The position numbers were made by a program, and so were the translations under genes. Positions 42,319 to 52,182 of a stretch of DNA of 64,000 bases are shown here, piece by piece. The stretch covers positions 84,157 to 148,156 of the forward strand of contig CAVPBX010000013.1 in assembly GCA_963702305.1 (NCBI GenBank), written 5' to 3'. The notes below the pieces were generated by a model, which made no database searches, was not told the origin of the DNA, and worked only from the letters and a program-made list of their open reading frames with translations. Each line of letters opens with the position of its first letter. Positions within the stretch are counted from its first letter, which is position 1. The DNA is from PALSA-693 sp963702305. GTDB lineage: Bacteria; Actinomycetota; Acidimicrobiia; Acidimicrobiales; Palsa-688.

Positions 42319-43287
42319 ATGGCATTGGACAAGATCTGGGTTGTGGTCGACCACACCGGCGACAAGGTGGCGCCGGCGTCGCTGGAGCTGCTGACCAAAG
42401 CCCACCAGATGGGCGCGACCGTGGAAGGGGTGACGTGGGGCGATGCGGCCGAGCTGGCCGGACCCGCCGGCGCCCACGGCGCCACCGCCCTGCACACCGT
42501 CGGCGACCTCGGCCACGGGCTGCCCGGACCCACGGTGGCCGCGGCGATGGCCGCCCAGGTGGCCGGGGGCAACCCGCCCGACGCCATCCTGGTGCCGCAG
42601 ACCTATGACGGCCGGGACATCGCCGGGCGCCTTTCGGTCCGCATCGACCGGCCGGTGCTCACCAACATCGTGGGGCTCGAGGCCGCGGATGGTGCGCTCG
42701 TCACCGAGCACGCCATCTTCGGCGGCACCGAGGTGCTCAAGGCCCGCTTCACGGCCGCCACGCCCGGGATCTACGTGATCCGGGCCAAGTCGTTCGCGGC
42801 CGAGCCGGGTGACAGCGGTCCGGCCTCGGTCGACACGTGGGAGAGCCCGGCCCTGGGGGCCGAGGGGTCCGCCACCGTGGTGGGGTCGCACGTCGAGGAG
42901 AGCGAGGGTCCAAAGCTGGACGAGGCCACCGTGGTGGTGTCCGGGGGCCGGGGCCTCGGCGAGGCGGGCGGCTACAAGATGATCGAGGAGCTGGCCAAGC
43001 TGCTCAACGGGGCGGCCGGTGCCTCCCGGGCCATCGTCGACGCCGGCTGGGTGCCGTACTCCCATCAGGTCGGCCAGACCGGCAAGACCGTCAAGCCGAC
43101 GGTCTACATCGCGGCCGGCATCTCGGGCGCCACCCAGCACATGGTCGGGATGAAGAGCTCCAAGAACATCATCGCCATCAACAAGGACCAGGAGGCGCCG
43201 ATCTTCTCCATCGCCGACCTCGGCATCGTGGGCGACGTCAACAAGGTCCTGCCCAAGCTCATCGAAGCCCTCCAGCAACGCCGCTGA
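42319..43287 (+). CDS. etfA: Electron transfer flavoprotein alpha subunit
   Basis: 322 residues. The C-terminal FAD-binding domain is clear: VVVSGGRGLGEAGGY, VDAGWVPYSHQVGQTGKTV, YIAAGISGATQHMVGMKSSKNIIAINKD and APIFSIADLGIVGD. It partners the preceding EtfB and would deliver electrons to an ETF-quinone oxidoreductase not seen here. Confidence 0.95.
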   Translation: MALDKIWVVVDHTGDKVAPASLELLTKAHQMGATVEGVTWGDAAELAGPAGAHGATALHTVGDLGHGLPGPTVAAAMAAQVAGGNPPDAILVPQTYDGRDIAGRLSVRIDRPVLTNIVGLEAADGALVTEHAIFGGTEVLKARFTAATPGIYVIRAKSFAAEPGDSGPASVDTWESPALGAEGSATVVGSHVEESEGPKLDEATVVVSGGRGLGEAGGYKMIEELAKLLNGAAGASRAIVDAGWVPYSHQVGQTGKTVKPTVYIAAGISGATQHMVGMKSSKNIIAINKDQEAPIFSIADLGIVGDVNKVLPKLIEALQQRR

Positions 43288-43288
43288 G

Positions 43289-44011
43289 TCAGACCAGCGG
43301 CCACGGGTACGGATGGTCGTTACGCGGCGCCGGCAGGTGACCGGTTCGTAGCAGTCGCTCGATCCGGGTCTCCAGGGCCCGGCGCTCGTCCGGGTGCAGC
43401 AACGCGGTCAGCTGGTCCGGCAGGCCCCGCGCCGCCAGCTCGACGAGATCGCGCCGGTCCTGATCGGCCAGCGGTTCGCCGGCGAAGTCCCAGATGACCG
43501 TACGCAGCTTGGGGTCGGGGTGGAAGCACAGGCCGTGGTCGATGCCCCACAGGTTGCCGTCGGCGTCCAGCAGGCAGTGACCACCCTTGCGGTCGGCGTT
43601 GTTGGCGATGACATCGAAGGTGGCCATGCGCTTGAGGACCGGATGGTGGGTGTCCACCTCCAGGAGGGTGAAGTAGTGCTGCTCGAAATCGGCGTCCACG
43701 AACCGCTGCAGCGACCCGGCGTCAAACGGCCCGTCGGGGCGGGTGACCGTCTCGGGAACCAGGCCCCAACCGAGCACCTCGGAGAGCTCGTAGGCGGCGA
43801 CCTCCCGGCGGTACAGCCCGTCCGGGAAGTCCCACAGGGGACGTTCGGCCCGTCCCGGCTTGTACACCGCTCCGGTGGTGCCCTCCTCGTCGGTGACGGT
43901 GACGAGATAGGTGCCGTTGCTGCTCCAGGGCATGCGCCCCTGGACCTCGATCCGTCCCGACGACAGCAGGCTCAGGGCGCGGGCGGTCGGTGGCCGTTGG
44001 TCCGGGGACAC
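43289..44011 (-). CDS. SCO1664-family protein (PI3/4-kinase-like fold)
   Basis: 240 residues, GTG start. Recognisable segments are GAVYKPGRAERPLWDFP, LQRFVDADFEQHYFTLL, FDVIANNADRKGGHCLLDADG and WGIDHGLCFHPDPKLRTVIWDF, as in the SCO1664 family, whose kinase-like catalytic residues (K, NNADRK, D) are kept. Function not established. Third gene of a conserved actinobacterial trio with DUF3090 and a phosphatase. Confidence 0.85.
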   Translation of the reverse strand: MSPDQRPPTARALSLLSSGRIEVQGRMPWSSNGTYLVTVTDEEGTTGAVYKPGRAERPLWDFPDGLYRREVAAYELSEVLGWGLVPETVTRPDGPFDAGSLQRFVDADFEQHYFTLLEVDTHHPVLKRMATFDVIANNADRKGGHCLLDADGNLWGIDHGLCFHPDPKLRTVIWDFAGEPLADQDRRDLVELAARGLPDQLTALLHPDERRALETRIERLLRTGHLPAPRNDHPYPWPLV

Positions 44012-44549
44012 GAATGACCTTCAGGATCGATGGGGTGACCGCAGAGCGCGCAAGCTGGCCGGCCGGCGTTGACCAGATCCCAGCCGCGCCGGACGATGGC
44101 CGCGGCCTGGGTCCGGGTCAGGCTGAGCCGGCCCACGCCTCGTTCGCTGTCCGCAACCGACGGTTCTTCGGTGCGGATCTCTTCCCCCCGATTTCCTGGG
44201 TGTCCGGCTCGTCGGCGTCGTCAGCCTCGTCACCGACCTCCTCGGCCAGGATCACCACCCGGTCGAGCCCGCTGTCGTAGGCCAGCTGCAGGCCACCGAC
44301 CGCCCACTCCGCCAGCACCGGCTCGGCGAGGGCCAGGGCGTCGCCCTCGGGCAGCGGATCGGGCACCGGCAGATCGGACAGGATCTCGCCGAGGAACTGG
44401 GCGATGGCGGCCACCTGCTGCTTCTCCAGCTTGAGGGTGATCAGCTGATCATCCTGGCGGGCCTGCAGATAGAAGGTGCGCTGACCGGGCGGTCCGACGG
44501 TGCCGACCGTCGCCCACTCCACGTCGGGCAGCTCGAACGACCGGCTCAC
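43972..44549 (-). CDS. DUF3090 family protein, one frameshift
   Basis: About 190 residues once corrected. The N-terminal part SRSFELPDVEWATVGTVG and LKLEKQQVAAIAQFLGEI, and the C-terminal part RLSLTRTQAAAIVRRGWDL, CALCGHPIDPEGHSCPR (a probable zinc-binding knuckle), lie in different frames. The break is a G run one base short (C6 on the + strand at 44184-44189); seven would restore the frame. GTG start overlapping the phosphatase stop; the end overlaps the SCO1664-like gene. Function unknown. Confidence 0.85.
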
Positions 44550-45229
44550 GACGGGACCAGCTCCGACAACGACCCGGTCGAGTTGACGGCCAGCACCGTC
44601 GGTCCGACCGGGCCGTAGTTGATGGCGGTCACCGAGCAGGGCGAGATGACGATCCGTTGGAACAGGTCGAGATGGGTGCCCAGGGCGTCCGCTACCACCG
44701 CCTTGATGGGATCGGCGTGCGACACGGCCACCACCGTCTGGCCCTGATGGCGGGCCCGGAGGTCGGCCATGGTGGCCACCATGCGGGCCTGCATCCCCGA
44801 GAAGGACTCGCCGCCCGGGAATCGAAAGCCGCTGGGATAGCGCTGTACCGCGTTCCATTCCGGCAGCTTGACCAGCTTCTTGAGGGCGTCGCCGGTCCAC
44901 TCGCCGAAGTCGCACTCGATGAGGCCACGCGCCACCCGTACCCGCAAACCCAGAGCGGTGGCCAGCGGGGCGGCGGTCTCCTGCGTGCGTTCGAGCGGGG
45001 AGGCGTAGATGGCGGCGATGCCGGGCCGGACGCCGTCTGCCGGGGCCCAGGCGGCCAATCGCTCGCCCAGCTTCGAGGCCTGCTCGCGGCCCGCGTCGGC
45101 CAAGTGCAGCCCGGGCGCCCGTCCGGGGAGGATCTGGCCGGTGCTGGGGGTGGTGCCGTGACGCACTAGGAGGACCAGCGTCGAAGAGGGCGGCGCCGGA
45201 GCTTTGGTCGATCGCTTGGGAGTCGCCAT
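44546..45229 (-). CDS. Histidine phosphatase family protein (MSMEG_4193-like)
   Basis: 227 residues. Phosphoglycerate-mutase-like fold with LVLLVRHGTTPSTG (nucleophile His), ASPLERTQETA, ECDFGEWTG and VVAVSHADPIKAVVAD (second His). First gene of the phosphatase/DUF3090/SCO1664 trio. It also overlaps nothing on the other strand; the UDG gene starts 29 nt away. Physiological substrate unknown. Confidence 0.9.
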   Translation of the reverse strand: MATPKRSTKAPAPPSSTLVLLVRHGTTPSTGQILPGRAPGLHLADAGREQASKLGERLAAWAPADGVRPGIAAIYASPLERTQETAAPLATALGLRVRVARGLIECDFGEWTGDALKKLVKLPEWNAVQRYPSGFRFPGGESFSGMQARMVATMADLRARHQGQTVVAVSHADPIKAVVADALGTHLDLFQRIVISPCSVTAINYGPVGPTVLAVNSTGSLSELVPS

Positions 45230-45257
45230 CTCGTCCCGCCAACCTAGTGTCTGCCGC

Positions 45258-45959
45258 ATGCAAAACGGCCAGGCTGCCGGAGGTGGCTTCACCGCCCTGG
45301 ATCGGCTCGAACGCCGAATCGTGGGGTGCCGGGCCTGCCCGCGTCTGGTCGAGTGGCGGGAGACGGTGGCGACCACCCGGCGGGCTGCTTTCCGCGACGA
45401 GGATTACTGGGGACGACCCGTTCCCGGCTTCGGCGACGCCGCGGCGACGATCGCCATCGTGGGGTTGGCGCCGGCCGCCCACGGCGCCAACCGCACCGGT
45501 CGGATGTTCACGGGCGACCGATCGGGCGACTGGCTGTTCGGGTCGCTGTACCGCAACGGCCTGGCCAGCCAACCGACCTCGGTCCGCCGCGGTGACGGGT
45601 TACGCCTCGATGGCGTGTGGGTCACCGCCGCGGTGCGGTGCGCCCCGCCGGCCAACCGGCCCACGCCCGAGGAGCGCGACCGGTGCTTCCCGTACCTCCT
45701 GCAGGAGTTGGCCCTCCTGACCTCAGTGACCGTGGTGGTGGCGCTCGGACAGTTCGGCTACGACGTCGCGGCGCGGGCCCTCGACCTTCGGCGGCGGCCC
45801 CGGTTCGGCCACGCGGTCGAGGCGGCGGCACCGGACGGGCGAACGGTGGTGTGCTCCTATCACCCGAGCCAGCAGAACACCTTCACCGGGAAGCTGACCG
45901 AGCCCATGCTGGACGCCGTGTTCGCCCGGGCTTGCCAGCTCGCCGGCCGGTCACCCTGA
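45258..45959 (+). CDS. Uracil-DNA glycosylase, family 5 (UdgB-like)
   Basis: 233 residues. Fe-S UDG superfamily: CRACPRLVEWR near the N-terminus, GLAPAAHGANRTGRMFTGDRSG (family 5 motif 1 has Ala rather than Asp/Glu at the catalytic position), VTAAVRCAPPANRPTPEERDRC and SYHPSQQNTFTGKL. Four Cys around these motifs fit a [4Fe-4S] cluster. It removes uracil and related lesions from DNA. Its stop overlaps the Fpg start (TGATG), forming a repair pair. Confidence 0.9.
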   Translation: MQNGQAAGGGFTALDRLERRIVGCRACPRLVEWRETVATTRRAAFRDEDYWGRPVPGFGDAAATIAIVGLAPAAHGANRTGRMFTGDRSGDWLFGSLYRNGLASQPTSVRRGDGLRLDGVWVTAAVRCAPPANRPTPEERDRCFPYLLQELALLTSVTVVVALGQFGYDVAARALDLRRRPRFGHAVEAAAPDGRTVVCSYHPSQQNTFTGKLTEPMLDAVFARACQLAGRSP

Positions 45960-46756
45960 TGCCCGAACTGCCCGAGGTCGAGGGGTACCGCGAGCTGGCG
46001 GAGCGTGCGGCGCTTCACCGTCCCATCGCCGCGGTAGACGCACCGGACGCCTGGTATCTCAAGCGGGGCCTGGTGGCGGCCGGCGCCCAAGCCGCGCTCG
46101 TCGGCCGCCAGCTGGTCGGCGCCCGACGGCGCGGCAAGTTGCTGCTGCTCGACGCCGCCCCCAAGATGCCGAGGCCGGACGTGGTCGTCGGGCTGCATTT
46201 CGGCATGAGCGGGCGGCTGATCGTCGACGGGCGGGCCAGTGTCGACCGGCTGCTGTATGCGCCGTCGGGCGACCCAAACCGCCATGACCGCTTTACCCTG
46301 CGGTTCGCGGACGGCGGTTGGCTGGCGATGCGCGACCCCGCCGGCTCGGGGCGGTGGAGCTGGACCCGACGAGGATCGCCTCGGGCCGGACGCCCTCACG
46401 GCCACGCCGGCCGACCTTCGGCGGGCGCTGGGCGGGAGCGCGGTGGCACTCAAGGCCCGCCTGCTCGATCAGGCCCGGCTGGCCGGCGTCGGCAACCTGA
46501 TCGCCGACGAGGTGCTGTGGCGGGCGGGGCTGGCCCCGGCCCGCCCGGCTAACTCCCTGACCGCCAACGAGCTGCGCCGTCTGCACCGGCATCTGACCAG
46601 CGGACTGGCCGACCTGATCCGCCGGGGCGGGTCCCACTGGGCGACCTCCAGCCGGAGCGCCGCCCGGGCGGTCACTGCCCCCGCGACAGCGCCGAGCTCA
46701 GCCGAGGAGTCGTGGGAGGGCGGACGACGTGGTGGTGTCCGCGGCATCAGCACTGA
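45959..46756 (+). pseudogene. mutM: Formamidopyrimidine-DNA glycosylase (Fpg/MutM), three frame breaks
   Basis: Base-excision repair glycosylase. The start MPELPEVEGYRELAERA contains the catalytic Pro-Glu, LHFGMSGRL is present, and after frame changes come LDQARLAGVGNLIADEVLWRAG and a C-terminal GGRTTWWCPRHQ. Breaks near 46338, 46372 and 46632 each look like a missing C. Restored, the protein has about 266 residues. The C-terminal zinc finger keeps only some Cys (HCPRD ... WWCPRH), so it may lack zinc. It ends 10 nt inside the convergent MFS gene. Confidence 0.82.
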
Positions 46757-48558
46757 CCGCCCCGGCTGCGCAGCAGCAGCAGCGCCAGGACGCCAGCCGC
46801 CGCGGCGCAGACCGCGGCGCCGGCGAAGATGGTGTGCAGCTCGCTCAGCAGGGCCTTGGTGGTGGCGTTGTCGTAGGCGGGGCAGGAACCGGGGTGGGTC
46901 GGGCACAACGCCAGCGGCGAGCCGATCCGGGCCTGGGCGAGTAGAAGCGGTGCAGGCCGATGGCCGTCAGCGCGGACAGACCGGCGAGCATCCCGATGGT
47001 GCGGGCCACGACCGCCAGGGCGCTGGCCAGGGCGTGCATGCTCGGCTGCACCGCCCCGAGGATGGCGACGTTGACGGGGGCGATGGCCAGCCCGAACCCC
47101 AGGCCGCACATCACCAGTTCGACGTCGCTCCAGCGGGGCCCGCCGCCGAGGGCGGTAGCCGACCACGACGCCATCACCACGAACGCGCCGGCCGCCATGG
47201 CCATCCCGCCGGCCGCGACCAACGGTGCCGGGACCGACCGCCGGCACAGGGCCCCGCCGATCACCGCCCCGATGGGCACGGCGACGAGGAAGCGGACCAG
47301 CACCAGGGCCGCCGCCACCTCCGAGTTGGGGTCGACCGTGGCCCGGGCGAAGAGCGGGACGTCGACCAGGGCGGCCATCAGCGCCCCGCCGAGCGCCAGG
47401 TTGACGGCCAGGGCGCCCCACGCCGGCCGGGCGGCCAGGGCCCCGGGTTCGATCAGGGGACCGTGGCCCGGCGCTGGCGCCAGCAGAACAATCCGATGAG
47501 GACGACGGCGAGCGGGGCCAGCGAACGGGGCGCTCGAGGCCACGACCTGCTTGCTGGGATCGGCCGTCGAGAACAGGACCACCACGCATCCCAGGATGGC
47601 GGCCAGCATCAGCGCGCCCGGCAGATCGGCGCGCGCGAGCACGGCCCGCGCTTGATCGAGGCGCACCAGGCGGCCGGACGCGGGAGGGAGCCAAGCTCCC
47701 AGCCCAAGAACGCCGACCAGCACGCCGCCGGCGACCAGCACGATCGGGGTGGTGAACGGCGCCCACGGCCCCGAGGCGACGGCGTCCAGGCCCGGCCGAG
47801 CGCGCGCTGTTGGCCAGGCTGGCCGGGGCGTCGAGACCGACCATCAAGCCGGCGCCGGCGGCGACGATGAGCACCAGGCCAACCACGTCCGGCCGGGGCC
47901 AGGGCGGGCCGCGGCCGCCTGCCCGCCCACCGGCCGACCGTCCCGGCGCCGCGCGGCGGCGACCCAGCGCGTCGGCGGAGAACCAGAAGCCGGCGCCGAG
48001 GACCAGCGTCACCGGCACGTTGACCCAGAAGATCGCCCGCCAGGATGCCACCGCCACGATCCCGGCCCCGTACAGCGGACCGATGACGCTGCCGAGCTCC
48101 TGCAAGGCCCCGACCAGACCAAGGGGTAAGCCGCGGGCATCCGGCGGCCAGCGGGCGGCGACCATGGCCAGGGTGACCGGGACCAATCCGCCGCCCCCGA
48201 GGCCTTGGAGGGCCCGACCGGCGACCACGACCGGGAGCGCGTGGGCGGTGGCAGTCACCACCGACCCGACCGCGAAGGCGCTGAGGCAGCCGGCGAACAC
48301 CGGCTCCGTGCCCGCCAGGTCCGCCAGCCGCCCGATCAGCGGCAGAACCGCCGTGTAGCCGAGCAGGAAGCCGCTGATGATCGGTGTCGCCCGTTGCAGG
48401 CGGTCGAGTCCGACTCCGACGCCGCTCATGATCGACGGCAGGGCCACCACCACCACGTAGGTGTCGGCCGCCGCCAGCAGCACCGCGAAGGCGGCCAACG
48501 CCAGCCGCCACCGATCCCGGTTGCTTGCGGCCGTCAGCGCCTCCGGGCTGGCCGGCAC
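46747..48558 (-). pseudogene. MFS drug/lipid transporter (P55-like), several frame breaks
   Basis: Fourteen-helix major facilitator. N-terminal frame: LLAAADTYVVVVALPSIM, GFLLGYTAVLPLIGRLAD, ALQGLGGGGLVPVTLAM and SVIGPLYGAGI. A second frame carries the middle/C-terminal helices (GVLGLGAWLPPASG, GLGFGLAIAPVNVAIL, SALAVVARTIGMLAG), and a third the end (AAAAGVLALLLLRSRG). At least three indels are needed to join them. GTG start overlaps the stop of the LprG-like lipoprotein gene, the arrangement known in mycobacteria for lprG-Rv1410c (P55), which moves triacylglycerides. Confidence 0.78.
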
Positions 48559-49254
48559 TACGCCGGCGGCAGGGTGATCGTCACCGCTTCGCCGTAGTTG
48601 GTGAGGGTCACGACAAAGGTGCTGTTGCTGGTCGCACTGGTAAAGGGGCCGGTCAGGGAGATCTGGCGGACCTGAAACGTCTTGGGGTTGATGGCCGCGA
48701 CCAGGGTGACCGGCTGGGCCGGATTGGCATCCGGGAGGACGGGGATGGACGAGCCCGGCACCGTGGTGGTGACCTTGTCCAGCAGCTCTCCGGCAATGCG
48801 CTCCTGCCCGCTGCTCCGGGCCCCGGTGCCGATGGTGAGCAGGTTGCTCAGCCCGTGGGTGGGGTCGAGCAGCTGGGCCGGGTCGGTCAGACCGAAGCTC
48901 GCCGGGTCGGTCCGGGTGTACTTGGTCTGGAACGGTAGCTGGGCCTCGAAGACGCCGCCCTTGGACACCACCTTGACCGGGGCGTTGAACCCGTTGATGC
49001 TGACCGTGAATGACCCTTGCAGGGATCGGGCCGGGCCAGGTCGCCCTGACCACCGGTGATGTCGGTGCCATTGCCGGTGACGTTCTGGCTGGTGACGGTG
49101 AAGTGGGCCGAAGGGGCTGCGTCGACGGTGGCTTTGGCCCGTTGCAGCAGGGTCTGAGGATCGGCCTTCGGGGCCGACGAGTACCCCCGCACGCGCTCGC
49201 CAGCAGGGCGGCTACTCCGGCGGCGATGAGGAGCAGGCGTTTCGGCAAAGCCAC
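48558..49254 (-). pseudogene. LprG/LppX-family lipoprotein, two frame breaks
   Basis: Exported lipid-binding lipoprotein of the LppX_LprAFG family. Signal peptide and lipobox LASAC in the first frame; then KADPQTLLQRAKATVDAAPS and SAHFTVTSQNVTG in a second; then KTYTRT-like sequence, PASFGLTDPAQLLDPTHGLSNLL and VRQISLTGPF in a third. Breaks are in a G run (C5 on the + strand at 49184-49188) and near 49017; one base in each restores about 230 residues. It precedes and overlaps the MFS gene, as lprG does. Confidence 0.8.
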
Positions 49255-49399
49255 TCACCCTACTGGGCCACCGGCGTCCACTCCGCCGGCAGATGCTTGA
49301 TGCCGTTCAAGGTCCGACACCACGACCCCGGAAGGCGACATCCGCCAGATCCACCTCGTCGAGCTGCATCGGTACCTCCTCGGCGATCCGCGGTTGCCC

Positions 49400-50245
49400 C
49401 AATGGTTCCACAGGTGGACTAAAGCCGGCAGGTAGGTAAACAGCATCATCTGGGTGGCGTAGGCCACCAAGGTGCCGTCCTCGTCCCACAGGGTGCTGTC
49501 GGCGGACGCCCACCCGTCGTGGGCCCAGCGGGCCCGGTCGTGGGCCAGGATCCACTCGGACCGCAGCGGCGCGAAGAGGTGCACCGTAAGGTCGGCGCTG
49601 GGCGCGAACCAGGCCGGTTGGCGCGGGCCGAGTCGTTCGCCGACGCAGCCGGGCATGCGGTCGGCGAGGGTGACCACGCCGAGCGGGTCGAGACTGCCGT
49701 CGGGCAGGCGGGGTGGGTCGTCGAAGCGCAACCACGTCGCCACCTCGGAAGTCGTGGGTTGGTAGTCGTCCCATGGCCGGTGGCCCCGGGAGGGCCGGCC
49801 CTCGACCCGGTCCCAAAACGGGCGGGGAGGGAAAGGTTCGATTCCCGCCGGCGGCGCATCTCGGTAGGAGGGGCAGTCGGCCGCGGCCGGCACGGCCGGC
49901 GCGGCCACGTCGACGAACGACGGATGCGGGCTGGTTGCTCCGAAGACCGCCACGGTCGTGGCGCCCGCGGGGGAGCCGGGGTTGCGGACGGTCGTCGGCA
50001 CTGGGGTGGCGGAACGGCCGCGGCGCAGCAGCTCCACCTCGATCTGCAGTTCGCCGGCCGCCACCTGGCCCGCGAACACGTGGTACAGGTCCGCAGCGGC
50101 TGGGAGGGGTCGGCCACCTCCTCGGCCGCGGCCCGCAAGGCGAAAGGAAACGATGATTCCCCCCCTGCGGCAGCGGGACCAGATCCCAGCTGTGGTCCAG
50201 GGAGGCCCCGGACCAGCCCCCGCGGTCGCCCTGACCACCACATCA
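49400..50245 (-). pseudogene. Acyl-CoA thioesterase (TesB-like), frame breaks; limits approximate
   Basis: Double-hotdog acyl-CoA thioesterase. Pieces in three frames: DHSWDLVPLPQG, SFPFALRAAAEEVADPSQPLRT, then VFAGQVAAGELQIEVELLRRGRS, WLRFDDPPRLPDGSLDPLGVV and WASADSTLWDEDGTLVAYATQM. The first break is in a C7 run near 50159-50165. Neither end is sure. Between this gene and the LprG gene a short frame reads MQLDEVDLADVAFRGRGV, which looks like the start of some other protein but stops at once. Confidence 0.7.
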
Positions 50246-50361
50246 GCCCCTAACGTGCCCACCCCCAAGTAATGTTCGGTGGCGCAAATCGGTCAAGCGC
50301 CGGCGAACGGCGGGCGCGCCCGGCGGGCGCGCCCGCCGGGCGCGCTCTAGACTCGGCGCCC

Positions 50362-50987
50362 ATGGCAGCTTCCCCACCCGCTGCCTCGACCGAAGGTCGA
50401 CAGCGAGCGCGGGGCCTGGGAGAGGACCGCATCCTGTCGCTGCCCAATGTGGTGACGACCCTCCGTCTGGTCCTGGTCCCGGTTTTCGTGTGGTTACTGG
50501 CCGGAGGGGGGGATTCGGTCGTGGCCGCTGGGTTGCTTGCCGCGCTGGGATCGACCGACTGGCTGGACTGCCAGCTGGCGTGCCGCCTGGATCAGGTGAC
50601 GAATCTGGGCAAGGTGCTCGACCCGACCGCCGACCGTGTCCTGCTGGCGACGGCGACCATCGGCATCCTGGCGGTCGGGGGCGGTGCCGGTCGCCGTGGC
50701 CGTGGCGGCCATGACCCGGGAGGGACTGGTCGCCGTGGCCGCGGTGGCGTTGGCGATCGCCGGGGCCCTGATGGCTCGACGTCACCTTGATCGGCAAAGC
50801 CGGGACGTTCGGACTCATGTGCGCCTTTCCGCTCTTCCTCGCCGGCCACTCCACGGTCGGCTGGCATCACGGTGCCTTGGTCGTCGCCTGGGTGGCGGCG
50901 GGGATCGGGCTGGTCCTCGGTTGGGCCTCGTTGCTCTTCTACGTGCCGCTGGCCCGGACCGCGCTCGCCGAGCGGGGGACGCCGTGA
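50362..50987 (+). pseudogene. pgsA: CDP-alcohol phosphatidyltransferase (PgsA-like), frame breaks
   Basis: Membrane enzyme of phospholipid synthesis. ILSLPNVVTTLRLVLVPVFVWLL start and the CDP-OH motif region STDWLDCQLACRLDQV with TNLGKVLDPTADR. In the motif D-x2-D-G-x2-A-R, Gly and Arg are both Cys here (TGC for GGC and for CGC). The frame breaks near 50680 and 50785; later pieces VPVAVAVAAMTREG and GKAGTFGLMCAFPLFLAG continue the family. Corrected length about 208 residues. ATG at 50362. Confidence 0.8.
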
Positions 50988-51000
50988 TGGTTGGCGCCGG

Positions 51001-52140
51001 TCACTGCGGCGTTGGGCCCGAGGCCAGGGCGCCGATCAGATCTCGGACTTCGGCCGGAGAGAAGCCCAGGGTGGCGTCGCCGACGGAGAACTCGATCCGC
51101 TGCAGGGTGGGCGACACGGTCGAGAAGGGACGCGGGAACGTCCAGATCTTCTCCCGGGTGGCGATGTCGATGGCCCGACGCTCCAGGGCGGCCGCGGTGA
51201 CCGAAATCTGCAGGTGCATCATCGGCGACTGCGGAGGATCGGGCAGCGCCTCGACGTCCGGCAGGTCCGCCAGGGCGGCGGCGATCGCCAAGGCCTGCTG
51301 GTAGTACTCCGGCATCCGGGGTAGCCGGGTTCGGAGGGCGACAAGGGCGGCAGCGGCGTACGGCCACATGGCAAAAAGGCGGCCACCGTGGCGGGTTCGC
51401 CGCTCGAGCGCACCTCGGCCACCACGTCGGAGGCGCCGGCGACGCAGCAGCCCGAGATGCCACCCAGCCCTTTGTAGAACGACACGTAGACCGTGTCGAA
51501 CAGCTGGGCCGTATTCGGCTGCCGCGCGTCCGGTCGCCGGCGGTCGCCTCCCACAGCCGGGCCCCGTCCATGTGGGCGGCCGCCCCATCAGTTCCCGGGC
51601 CCAGTACACCTGGTCGATCAGGTCGTCCCAGGCAGGCAAGGTGCCGCCGAGATCCCGTTGCGGCAGTTCGATGAGGAGCGCCGCCGGCGGTGCGGCGATC
51701 TCGTCCAGGGTCGACCGAGTCATGGGCGTGCCGATCGGGCCGGCGGGAACGCCGACTAGGCCGTGCAGTCGTTGGTAGCCCCACCCTTGGTCCAGTCCAA
51801 TGTGAAACGGGAGTGGAACACGACGCCCCGGCGTCCGCGCCGGTCGGCGTGGACCCGCAGCGTCGCCTGCTGGGCCATCGTGCCGGTCGGCAGGAACAGG
51901 GCCGACGGCTTGCCCAGCAGCTCGGCCACCTCGCCTTCCAGTTCGCTGACGACCCCGCCGCGGCCGTAGCGGTCCGTTTGCACGTCCGGAGGGAGGGTGT
52001 GCAGCATCTGGGCCACGCTGGGCACGCCGTGACCATTGACGAAGCGGGTGCAGGCGGCACGAAACGCGGCCAGTTCGTCGTCGGTCTTGAGCTTCCCCGA
52101 GGTCTGGCCCTCGCCGCCGGCTGCGGGCGCCGTCTCGGTC
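51001..52140 (-). pseudogene. Threonine aldolase-family PLP lyase, multiple frame breaks
   Basis: Beta-eliminating lyase/L-threonine aldolase fold (fold type I). Pieces in order: LKTDDELAAFRAACTRFV, YGRGGVVSELEGEVAELLGKP and SALFLPTGTMAQQATLRV; AALLIELPQRDLGGTLPAWDDL; MDGARLWEA; FDTVYVSFYKGLGGISG with the PLP Lys; and YAAAALVALRTRLPRM to the C-terminal ASGPTPQ. At least four indels interrupt it, so the 5' end is approximate and no start codon is clear. It would split threonine or allo-threonine to glycine and acetaldehyde. Confidence 0.75.
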
Positions 52141-52182
52141 GCGTCGACCAGTCAGGTCCAGGCCTCCGATCGGCGTACTCGG

